Assembly: GCA_003224995.1 (NCBI GenBank)
Contig: QIAI01000482.1
Span: 1-5,999 of the forward strand
From: Acidobacteriota bacterium
GTDB lineage: Bacteria; Acidobacteriota; Terriglobia; Terriglobales; Acidobacteriaceae
Direction of reading: 5' to 3'
Length of the DNA stretch: 5,999 nucleotides
Shown here: one piece after another, positions 1 through 5,868 of the stretch
Layout: every line of letters starts with the position of its first letter
Numbering within the stretch: position 1 is the first letter of the stretch
Translations under genes and position numbers: made by a program
The notes under the pieces: generated by a model
What the model was told of the DNA's origin: nothing
Databases searched by the model: none
Seen by the model: only the letters and a program-made list of their open reading frames with translations

Positions 1-1
1 C

Positions 2-2032
2 AAGTCGCCGACCGACGAGAACTTCAAGCTGTACAGCGCACTCGCCGATGAACGGGAACCGGTTGCCATTCGCGATCTGCTAACGGTTCGCCGGGACGCT
101 GCCATTCCTGTCGAGGACGTCGAAACCAACGCCTCGGTTCTCAGTCGCTTCAGCACTCAGGCGATGTCGCTGGGCGCCATCTCTCCGGAGACGCATAGCA
201 CCCTCGCGGTCGCGATGAATCGCCTCGGAGGACGCAGCAATACCGGCGAGGGCGGAGAGGATCCCCGCGTCTATACCCAAAAAGGCGAAGCGAACAATCG
301 CGTTAAGCAGGTTGCCTCGGGACGTTTCGGCGTGACTACCGATTACCTGGTGCACGCCGACGAACTCGAGATCAAAATCGCGCAGGGAGCTAAGCCTGGG
401 GAAGGCGGACAGCTTCCCGCCAGCAAGGTGACGCCCTACATTGCACGGCTGCGACATGCAGTGCCGGGGATGATGTTGATCTCGCCGCCGCCCCATCATG
501 ACATCTACAGTATCGAAGACTTGGCCCAGCTGATTTACGATCTGCGCTCCGTCAATCCGCATGCCCGCATCGGCGTGAAGCTGGTTTCCAGCGCGGGCGT
601 GGGTATCATCGCCACCGGCGTCGCCAAGGCGGGTGCGGACGTAATCACCATTGCCGGACACGATGGCGGTACGGGCGCATCCCCCATCACTTCCATAAAA
701 AACACTGGTCTGCCATGGGAGGTCGGCTTGCGCGATGCGCATTGCGCGCTGGTACGTACCGGTCTGCGCAGCCGGGTGCGACTGCGCGTGGATGGCGGCT
801 TCAAGTTCGCCCGCGACGTGATCATCGCCGCATTGCTGGGTGCGGAAGAATTTGGTTTTGGAACAGCGGCGCTGTTGGCGATCGGTTGCGTGATGGCGCG
901 GCAATGCCATCTCAATACTTGCCCGGTCGGCATCGCAACCCAGGACGAAAAGCTGCGCGCACGCTTTACCGGAAATCCGGAAATGGTCGAAAGTTACTTC
1001 CGGGCATTGGCCGCGGACGTGCGAAACCTGCTCGCCGAAATGGGCGCCGCCTCGATCGACGAAATCGTGGGTGCGGCCCATCACCTTGAACCTCGTGCCG
1101 ACGATGCCCGCGATATGCTGGCGAGTCTTTTACGTCCCGCGGAAGGTCCGTCGCAGCCGGCCTGCCCTCGGGAACCCGGTGCGGGCTTGCATCTCGAACT
1201 CGCCGCCATGGCGGACGAACTCGACACCTTGCGCACCAGCGGCCATCGTTTCCGTATCACCAACTCCGATCGTGCCATTGGAGCTCATCTTAGCGGCGAA
1301 GTGCTCCGGCGCCGCAACGGTGCTGACATTGCCGGCGTGATCGCCAGCGAGTTCACCGGAAGCGCCGGACAAAGCTTTGGCGCCTTCCTGATTCCGGGTG
1401 TGAAGTTCCGCCTGCTGGGCGAGGCGAACGATTACGTCGGAAAAGGCCTCAGCGGCGGCACCATCGCCATCACTGCCGGCGACGAAGCTTCCCAACGCGG
1501 CGACGTGCTGGTCGGAAACACCGTGCTCTATGGCGCCACCTCCGGCGAACTCTACGTGGCCGGGCGTGCCGGGGAAAGATTCGCCGTGCGTAACAGCGGA
1601 GCCCTTGCAGTGGTGGAAGGTGTCGGCCAGCATGGCTGCGAGTACATGACTTCCGGCGTGGTGGTCGTGCTAGGCCCGGCCGGAATGAACCTGGGAGCCG
1701 GCATGACCGGGGGAGTGGCCTACATTTTGCGCGATTCGCTCGCGGGTTACGGTTATAACCAGCATTCGGTCCACTTGCGGCCCGTGGAAGTGCGCGAAGA
1801 GCTGTGGCTGCGCCTGGTTTTGCGCCGCCATCTGCGCCACACCGGCAGCCCCCGGGCCCTCAGCCTGTTGAGTTCGGAGGCCCCCCTTCCCATGTTGCGG
1901 GTAGAACCGTTGCGTCCGCCCTGCTCGATCACCGAAACCTGGAATGCAACCTTGGCGCAGCTCAAGCGTCACGAGATCGCTTCGGTGGAATCCGTGGAAG
2001 TCGTTCCGCCCAAGGAGCCAGTCCTCATGTAG
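2..2032 (+). CDS. gltB: Glutamate synthase large chain, C-terminal part (5' end outside the window)
   Basis: The large (alpha) chain of glutamate synthase makes glutamate from glutamine-derived ammonia and 2-oxoglutarate in the cytoplasm. The frame is open to the left edge, giving 676 residues, about 45% of the usual ~1,500; the N-terminal amidotransferase and central domains lie off-window. Visible first is the FMN/2-oxoglutarate synthase domain: SLGAISPE followed by GGRSNTGEGGEDP, then KPGEGGQLP, the GHDGGTGASP loop and GAEEFGFGT. The 3Fe-4S cysteines are present in the expected C-x5-C-x4-C spacing (codons at 887, 905 and 920), within CHLNTCPVG. The C-terminal GXGXG beta-helix domain follows (about 1330-1740), with GNTVLYGAT, RNSGA and GCEYMTSG, then a tail of ~95 residues. 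No gltD small subunit follows; a LysR-type gene starts 66 bp downstream. Whether gltD lies upstream or elsewhere cannot be seen. The family assignment is secure. Confidence 0.97.
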   Translation, partial: KSPTDENFKLYSALADEREPVAIRDLLTVRRDAAIPVEDVETNASVLSRFSTQAMSLGAISPETHSTLAVAMNRLGGRSNTGEGGEDPRVYTQKGEANNRVKQVASGRFGVTTDYLVHADELEIKIAQGAKPGEGGQLPASKVTPYIARLRHAVPGMMLISPPPHHDIYSIEDLAQLIYDLRSVNPHARIGVKLVSSAGVGIIATGVAKAGADVITIAGHDGGTGASPITSIKNTGLPWEVGLRDAHCALVRTGLRSRVRLRVDGGFKFARDVIIAALLGAEEFGFGTAALLAIGCVMARQCHLNTCPVGIATQDEKLRARFTGNPEMVESYFRALAADVRNLLAEMGAASIDEIVGAAHHLEPRADDARDMLASLLRPAEGPSQPACPREPGAGLHLELAAMADELDTLRTSGHRFRITNSDRAIGAHLSGEVLRRRNGADIAGVIASEFTGSAGQSFGAFLIPGVKFRLLGEANDYVGKGLSGGTIAITAGDEASQRGDVLVGNTVLYGATSGELYVAGRAGERFAVRNSGALAVVEGVGQHGCEYMTSGVVVVLGPAGMNLGAGMTGGVAYILRDSLAGYGYNQHSVHLRPVEVREELWLRLVLRRHLRHTGSPRALSLLSSEAPLPMLRVEPLRPPCSITETWNATLAQLKRHEIASVESVEVVPPKEPVLM

Positions 2033-2080
2033 TGGTCTGGCGTAATCGCCACGGCATGATGTCCGAGATCAGGTTTTCGG

Positions 2081-2086
2081 TATAAT
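2081..2086 (+). promoter_or_regulatory. Predicted -10 box for the LysR-type gene
   Basis: A perfect TATAAT lies in the 66 bp gap between gltB and the regulator. Transcription would start near 2092-2094, leaving only about 5-7 nt before the ATG at 2099, and no Shine-Dalgarno sequence is present. This suggests a leaderless or nearly leaderless mRNA. I see no good -35 hexamer at 16-18 nt upstream, so the promoter may need an activator, possibly the regulator itself, or the match may be chance. Confidence 0.5.
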
Positions 2087-2098
2087 CGCGCTCAATCC

Positions 2099-2934
2099 AT
2101 GGATTTCGATCAGCTCACAACTTTTTTGGAAGTAGCCAAGCTGGGCAGCTTCTCGCGCGCCGGGCAGAAAGTCTTCCGTTCGCAATCGGCGGTCAGTGCC
2201 CAAATCCGCCAGCTCGAGCAGGACTTCGGCGACCGTCTGCTCGACCGTTCCGGCAAGGATGTCACTTTGACCCCGGCGGGTCGTGTGCTGTTCACCTATG
2301 CGGAGCGTCTGCTCCAGTTGCGTGACGAATCTCTGCTGGCTGTCGCCGACCACGGCGCGAATCCACGCGGCACCATGGCGGTGGGGGCCAACGAGGCCAC
2401 TTGCCTGTACGTATTACCCGATGTCTTTGCCAAGTACTGCAGTCTGTATCCTGGTGTGCAGCTGAGCATCTATCGCAACTTCAGCTACAAAATCCTCGAG
2501 AAACTCGAGAACGGGACCATCGACGTCGGGATCGTGACCCTGCCCGTAAAATCCGCTAGCCTTAAAACCCACGCGATCTATCGCGACCAGCTGATGTGTA
2601 TGGTCAATCCGCAGAACCCGTGCCGAAAACGGGCTACACCCGCCGTCTCATGGACAAGTTGCTGCGCCCTTATAAAGCCCAGTTGCAGGTCCCCATGGAA
2701 CTGCCCAGTGTTGGAATGATCAAGAGCTTCGTGGCCGCCGGATTAGGCGTCTCCCTGATCAGTGTCAGTTTCGCGCGCGATCAGGTGCTGGCCGGACGCG
2801 TAAAGCTCATCGCCCCCCAAGGCAAAGAACTCTGGCGCGAACTCGCTATCGCCTATCGCCGTGACCGCACCCTAACCCGCGCCACCTCCACCTTCATTGC
2901 CACCGTCCGGCAACTCGCCGCCGCCTCCAAATAA
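2099..2934 (+). pseudogene. LysR-type transcriptional regulator, disrupted by an internal deletion/frameshift
   Basis: LysR-type regulators bind DNA through an N-terminal winged helix-turn-helix and sense a small molecule with a two-lobed periplasmic-binding-like domain. Residues 1-60 are a clear LysR HTH (SFSRAGQKVFRSQSAVSAQI, then RLLDR and LTPAGRVL), followed by the linker helix and the first effector lobe (TIDVGIVTLP) up to NPQNP ending at 2620. There the frame is lost: reading on gives unrelated residues and a stop at 2719. The rest of the effector domain continues in another frame from about 2623 (PKTGYTRR, then SFVAAGLGVSLI) to a stop at 2934. Joined, the halves make only ~275 residues against a usual 295-310. 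The ~20-residue segment normally lying between NP and the PKTGYTRR-like motif is missing, so this is a deletion, not one lost base. The gene is either decayed or hit by an assembly error. The effector is unknown. The ATG at 2099 is chosen because the HTH begins immediately after it. Confidence 0.85.
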
Positions 2935-2944
2935 CCTCGGCTCG

Positions 2945-3122
2945 TGCGGCATAAGCTTTTAACCGCGAAAAAATCTTAAATCACAGAGTTCGCCGACAAG
3001 AAAAAGAAGAAAATAAGCCGAACGATATTGAACCGGCCAGAGAAGTTTCTTCGCGAACCCTTCGCGCCCATCGCGGTTAAAGGCTTTTCTCTGAGTCCTC
3101 CGCGATCCCTCCGCAGCTTAAG
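2945..3122. repeat. Foldback intergenic repeat, copy A
   Basis: This is the first of two diverged direct copies. Its arms are AAGCTTTTAACCGCGA at 2953-2968 and TCGCGGTTAAAGGCTT at 3071-3086, inverted complements in 15 of 16 positions, separated by ~102 bp. Positions 3049-3090 match copy B (3277-3318) in 41 of 42 bases. Much of it is built from short degenerate units of the type CGCGAAGG (seen on the - strand). Open frames crossing it have low-complexity, Ser/Arg-rich translations and no SD sequences, so it is not coding. It resembles dispersed intergenic repeats of many environmental bacteria; mobility is unproven, and no target duplication or transposase is visible. Confidence 0.8.
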
Positions 3123-3150
3123 ATTTTTCCAATGCCTACACTCACCGCCG

Positions 3151-3340
3151 CTGCGGGATAAAGCTTCTAACCGCGAAAATAGCGAAGAAAGTCCCAACTC
3201 GCAGAGTTCGGCGAGAAGAACATAAGAAGAAATATGAGAAGACGATAATGAACAGGCCAGAGATTTTCTTCGCGACCTTCGCGAACCCTTCGCGCCCATC
3301 GCGGTTAAAAGCTTTTCTCCGCGCCCTCTGCGGTTTAAGT
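3151..3340. repeat. Foldback intergenic repeat, copy B
   Basis: This is the second copy, 28 bp after copy A and in the same orientation. Arms AAGCTTCTAACCGCGA (3161-3176) and TCGCGGTTAAAAGCTT (3299-3314) are inverted complements in 15 of 16 positions. The right arm is a perfect 16 nt inverted match to the left arm of copy A (2953-2968), so the pair could also fold together. Other shared blocks are CAGAGTTCGSCGASAAGAA (2984 in A, 3202 in B) and GAACMGGCCAGAGA (3030 and 3250). Copy B carries 8 extra bases near 3271-3278, about one additional CTTCGCGA-type unit, which points to unit gain or loss by slippage. Confidence 0.8.
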
Positions 3341-3554
3341 TCCTCCCTTTTAAGCTCATCTCATTTTTTGATCTACTCCATCAGAATTTCTTGTTTCCTT
3401 TCTAAGGCCATGCCCTTTAGGGTGGGATCAGTGATTTCAGGCTGCTGCGATCCTGTCCCGACGCCAAGGTGACGGGTCTGCGGCAACGCTTGGGTCCTGG
3501 GTGAGAGTTTGTTGGGCCGTTTCCGGCTGCAGCAGAATTTCGCTGAATCCCCTC
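3341..3554. other. Intergenic stretch with no recognisable gene
   Basis: Together with the two repeats, this completes a gap of about 630 bases between the LysR-type gene and the next gene. I see no RNA gene and no convincing promoter. The only local structure is CCCTTTAGGG at 3413-3422, a short palindrome too small to interpret. A promoter for the 55-residue gene, and possibly for the lysC leader, should lie here, but TTGATC at 3368-3373 has no acceptable -10 partner. Confidence 0.5.
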
Positions 3555-3567
3555 AGGAGGTGTGACG

Positions 3568-3735
3568 ATGACTGATCTGGAGCGCAGTTTGAATAAAGTC
3601 CTGGAGGAGCACCGCCACGAGAGCGGCCTCCACATCATAGGCGGGCAGCAACGCCTGATCGACCGCCTGATCGAGTTCTTCGAAGATGGAGTGAAGCTGC
3701 AAGGTCGAGGCAAGTCCCGCGACCTGGACAATTAA
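3568..3735 (+). CDS. Small hypothetical protein, 55 residues
   Basis: The protein is not recognised. The start is well supported: a consensus AGGAGG at 3555-3560 stands 7 nt before the ATG, and an in-frame stop at 3544-3546 rules out a longer form. The sequence is hydrophilic and predicted mostly helical. An N-terminal helix with LERSLNKVLEEHRHE leads to a short GLHIIGGQ turn, a second amphipathic helix (RLIDRLIEFFEDGVKL), then a basic and acidic tail ending in DLDN. There is no signal peptide, membrane segment or cysteine. It lies 21 bp upstream of the lysC leader reading frame on the same strand and may share its transcript. A coding gene is likely from the SD and the regular helix pattern. 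A regulatory or partner-binding role is possible but unsupported. The TAA stop is followed by no terminator until 3880. Confidence 0.65.
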   Translation: MTDLERSLNKVLEEHRHESGLHIIGGQQRLIDRLIEFFEDGVKLQGRGKSRDLDN

Positions 3736-3756
3736 TCCCGAAAGGCCAGCAGACAG

Positions 3757-3852
3757 ATGATTTCCGTGAGCATGAAGACGCGAATGACCAAGCCGGCGAC
3801 AGACGCCAAGGCTAAGCGAATTACACGTCTTCTGGCGGAGGGCACCTGCTGA
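3757..3852 (+). CDS. Putative leader peptide of the lysC attenuator, 31 residues
   Basis: This short frame runs ATG (3757) to TGA (3850-3852), ending 99 bp before lysC. Of 31 residues, 5 are Thr, 4 Lys, 3 Met (including the start) and 2 Ile, so 14 of 31 are aspartate-family amino acids whose synthesis begins with the downstream enzyme. Two Lys codons (3808 and 3814) lie just before the predicted antiterminator segment at 3831. A Thr codon follows at 3823. The ribosome site is weak: AAAGG at 3741-3745 is 11 nt from the ATG. An internal start at 3772 is possible. The composition is suggestive rather than extreme, unlike the long Thr/Ile run of thrL, so a chance frame in a leader cannot be excluded. 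Confidence 0.45.
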   Translation: MISVSMKTRMTKPATDAKAKRITRLLAEGTC

Positions 3853-3894
3853 GCTGATTCAAAAGTTCAAAACAGGTACAAACCCACCGCCAGA
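3831..3894 (+). promoter_or_regulatory. Predicted antiterminator of the lysC leader
   Basis: TCTGGCGGAGGG at 3831-3842 can pair with CCCACCGCCAGA at 3883-3894 in 11 of 12 positions (one A-A mismatch). An inner helix ACCTG (3844-3848) with CAGGT (3873-3877) stacks inside. This uses the 5' arm of the terminator at 3880-3890, so the two folds exclude each other. CGCCA at 3804-3808 can pair with TGGCG at 3833-3837, and AGACG at 3801-3805 with CGTCT at 3826-3830. Either could serve as the competing upstream hairpin. The 5' half of the antiterminator lies inside the leader reading frame, as in classical ribosome-dependent attenuators. No folding energy was calculated. Confidence 0.55.
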
Positions 3895-3915
3895 CAAAGC
3901 GGTGGGTTTTATTTT
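3880..3915 (+). terminator. Intrinsic terminator / attenuator in front of lysC
   Basis: A perfect 11 bp stem, AAACCCACCGC (3880-3890) with GCGGTGGGTTT (3899-3909), has an 8 nt loop and runs into TTTTATTTT. It stands 36 bp before the lysC ATG. That leaves no room for a full promoter between the hairpin and the gene, so lysC transcription probably has to pass through this site. It may also end transcripts of the 55-residue gene. As a terminator it is strong; its regulated use is inference from the alternative pairing just upstream. Confidence 0.85.
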
Positions 3916-3951
3916 GTGCGAAGAACGCTAAATCTTTAGGAGACGTAAGCC

Positions 3952-5400
3952 ATGAGTGCAGCAACTGGAGCGCAACCTGAGCAACCCGTCGTCATGAAGT
4001 TTGGCGGCACGTCTTTGGAAGACGCGGCTGCGATTCGACGAGCCATTCGCATTATCCAGCAGCGGCTCCCGCACCGGCCGGTGATCGTGGCCAGCGCCTT
4101 GGCCAATGTCACCGATCAGTTGCTAGCGGCGGGAAAAACTGCGGCCCGCGGTGAACTCCAGACCGCGCGCGCTTCGCTTCAGGAGTTGAAGCGACGTCAT
4201 GAGCAGGTCGCTCTGGACGTGGCAGGCTCGGAGAATTACCGAACTCTCCATCCCCAACTGGAAGCCGAATTCCAGCAACTGGACGCTTTGCTGGCGAGCA
4301 TCGCCACCGCTGGCGAACTCACTCCCCGCTTTCAGGACCAGCTTCTCGGCGCCGGAGAATGTGTTTCCAGTCGGCTTGTGCACGCCGCCTTGGCGCAAGC
4401 GGGCCTCGACGCATTTTGGGTCGACGCTCGCGCCTGCATTGTGACCGATGCTGCCCACACCCAGGCCACCCCCCTATGGGACGAAACCAACCATCGTCTG
4501 CAGTCGGCGATGGCGGTCCCGGTCGTTGAATCGAGAATTCCGGTATTGGGCGGATTCATTGGCGCTACCGTCGATGGCATCGCCACCACCTTGGGCCGTG
4601 GCGGCTCAGACTTCACGGCTTCTATCGTGGGCGCAGCGTTACAAGCTTCCCGCATCGAAATCTGGACCGATGTGGATGGCATCCTCACCGCCGATCCCAA
4701 CCACCTGTGTCCGGAAGCGCGCCGCGTTCCCAGCATGAGCTTTGAAGAAGCGGCGGATCTGGCTTATGTCGGCGCCAAGGTGCTGCATCCCTCTTCCATC
4801 ACTCCCGCCATGCGCAAGAACATTCCCGTGTGGGTGTTGAACTCGCGCAATCCGGAAGGCAAGGGAACTGAGATCGTCGCGCATCCCGGCGACGAGTGCG
4901 TAATGAAAGCCATCACCGTCAAGAATGGCGTCACCGTCGTCGACGTGGAGGCCGTGCGCTGGCTCGCTCCCGAGTTGACTCGCGAAATCTTCGATGTATT
5001 CGAGCGGCACCAGTACAGTCTCGATCTGTTGTCGGCGTCGCGCGGCAGCCTCTCTCTGTTGGTGACTGCGACTGAGGCCCTGCCCGCCATTGCGGATGAA
5101 CTCAAAGGCCTCGCCACCGTGCGCTGGGAGAATCACAAAGCGCTGGTCTGCCTGGTCGGGGAAAAAGTGCGTCGGCAACCTGAGATCGCCAGCCAGGTAT
5201 TTCGCGCGCTCTCGGCCGTCGATCTCCGCATGATTTGCCAGGGAGCTTCTGAGCGCAACATCAGTTTTCTGGTGGACGAGGTTCTGGCGGAAGATCTGGT
5301 GCGACGACTGCACCGCTTGTTTTTCCAGTCACGCTTCGACCGGCACTCGGCGACGACCGGTTCTCACCCCATGTGTCAGGCCGGTGGACCTTGGCAGTAG
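3952..5400 (+). CDS. lysC: Aspartate kinase, monofunctional, AKIII-like
   Basis: Aspartate kinase phosphorylates L-aspartate with ATP to 4-phospho-L-aspartate, the committed step to Lys, Thr, Met, Ile and diaminopimelate, in the cytoplasm. The 482-residue product starts with KFGGTS at residues 16-21, the nucleotide-binding lysine motif. It continues with SALANVTD (near 50), LGRGGSDFT (214-222), WTDVDGILTADP (238-249) and YVGAKVLHP, completing the kinase domain. From about residue 318 two ACT-type regulatory domains follow, with VKNGVTVVDV, then SLDLLSASRGSLSLLV, then VCLVGEK. This arrangement resembles the lysine-sensitive E. coli AKIII (449 residues), so lysine feedback is plausible but not proven. 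The last ~20 residues, after LHRLFFQ, extend beyond the usual end and look unstructured. The start is supported by AGGAG at 3938-3942, 9 nt before the ATG. The gene sits behind a predicted attenuator and is convergent with the gene on its right. Confidence 0.96.
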   Translation: MSAATGAQPEQPVVMKFGGTSLEDAAAIRRAIRIIQQRLPHRPVIVASALANVTDQLLAAGKTAARGELQTARASLQELKRRHEQVALDVAGSENYRTLHPQLEAEFQQLDALLASIATAGELTPRFQDQLLGAGECVSSRLVHAALAQAGLDAFWVDARACIVTDAAHTQATPLWDETNHRLQSAMAVPVVESRIPVLGGFIGATVDGIATTLGRGGSDFTASIVGAALQASRIEIWTDVDGILTADPNHLCPEARRVPSMSFEEAADLAYVGAKVLHPSSITPAMRKNIPVWVLNSRNPEGKGTEIVAHPGDECVMKAITVKNGVTVVDVEAVRWLAPELTREIFDVFERHQYSLDLLSASRGSLSLLVTATEALPAIADELKGLATVRWENHKALVCLVGEKVRRQPEIASQVFRALSAVDLRMICQGASERNISFLVDEVLAEDLVRRLHRLFFQSRFDRHSATTGSHPMCQAGGPWQ

Positions 5401-5488
5401 GCAAACCCTTCGAGGTATGGCCGATGGACACACTCATCCCTGCACACCACGAGTGAAGGTTGAGTGAACATGTTTCCGCCCGGCTCGC

Positions 5489-5764
5489 TTAAGGCGCGGT
5501 GTTATTCAGGCCCTGGTAGATGAACATGCCCGCGAGTACCAGGAACATGAGGCCTGAGGCCGCGCCCAACACCTTCACGAAAGGATTGATCTTGTTCACC
5601 TTTGACATGAGTTCCGCCTGCTCCTGTTCCATCGCAGACTTGGTGTCATCCAGGAAAAGTTGATCGTCCTCTTGCATGGTGAGGGTGCTGCGGTAAATCA
5701 GCAGGACTACCAGAATACCCGTGAGAACTCCCCAAACAGACGCCATCCAGCCCAAAGGAGACAT
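5489..5764 (-). CDS. Small two-helix membrane protein, unknown function
   Basis: The function is not recognised. The 91-residue product has two hydrophobic segments. The first, near the N-terminus, contains VWGVLTGILVVLLIY. The second, near the C-terminus, contains VLGAASGLMFLVLAGMFIY. Between them is a ~40-residue charged, Glu/Gln/Asp/Lys-rich, probably helical loop (MEQEQAELMSKVNK). The predicted topology is a hairpin in the inner membrane, with the loop side not determinable with confidence. I chose the ATG at 5764-5762 because GAGGTGG (5774-5768 on the - strand) lies just before it. An ATG four codons upstream (5776) overlaps that SD and has none of its own. The gene is convergent with lysC, 88 bp apart, without an evident terminator between them. 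A TATAAT about 100 bp upstream fits as its promoter. Coding status is likely from the two regular membrane segments and the good SD. Confidence 0.75.
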   Translation of the reverse strand: MSPLGWMASVWGVLTGILVVLLIYRSTLTMQEDDQLFLDDTKSAMEQEQAELMSKVNKINPFVKVLGAASGLMFLVLAGMFIYQGLNNTAP

Positions 5765-5767
5765 AGG

Positions 5768-5774
5768 CCACCTC
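5768..5774 (-). promoter_or_regulatory. Ribosome binding site that decides the start of the small membrane protein gene
   Basis: Reading on the - strand, GAGGTGG is followed by CCT and the ATG at 5764-5762, so the GAGG core stands 6 nt from that ATG. It overlaps the first codons of the longer alternative start at 5776, which argues for the shorter 91-residue protein. Confidence 0.6.
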
Positions 5775-5862
5775 ATTACCGATTTCGAGCCAGCCCCCGC
5801 GGGTGCTGATTCGGACCTGGGATCCCCAACAGCCGGTTCTCGGGGAAGGGCTCTAGCCCGGG

Positions 5863-5868
5863 ATTATA
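5863..5868 (-). promoter_or_regulatory. Predicted -10 box for the small membrane protein gene
   Basis: A perfect TATAAT reads on the - strand, giving a predicted 5' UTR of about 90 nt before the ATG at 5764. No convincing -35 is present at 16-18 nt. An 8 bp direct repeat, TAGCCCGG (5854-5861 and 5867-5874, + strand), overlaps or flanks the box at a 13 bp period and could be an operator half-site pair, although this is weak evidence. Confidence 0.45.

Noticed and set aside
80..1084. Long open frame on the - strand (334 codons)
   Set aside because: It lies antisense to well-conserved gltB coding sequence, and its translation shows no recognisable motif. GC-rich codon use opens this frame by chance.
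2612..2640. Programmed ribosomal frameshift in the LysR-type gene
   Set aside because: No slippery heptamer or stimulatory structure is evident, and a shift would not restore the ~20 residues missing from the fold.
3413..3422. CCCTTTAGGG palindrome as a REP-type element
   Set aside because: It is too short, and there is only one copy in the window; no flanking structure or transposase was seen.
2976..3472. Several open frames of 65-127 codons over the repeat region on both strands
   Set aside because: They follow the repeat units, have low-complexity Ser/Arg/Leu translations, no SD, and the repeat copies differ by indels that do not respect the reading frame.
3736..3951. Lysine riboswitch upstream of lysC
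   Set aside because: The leader is only ~200 nt long with a translated-looking short frame, and I could not find the multi-helix junction or conserved core of the lysine riboswitch. A covariance-model search would settle it.
4639..5313. Long open frame on the - strand (224 codons)
   Set aside because: It is antisense to the conserved aspartate kinase and has no SD or family motif; treated as a shadow.
5431..5466. Hairpin CACTCA...TGAGTG between lysC and the convergent gene
   Set aside because: It is only 6 bp with a 24 nt loop and no T-run on either strand, so it is not supported as a terminator.
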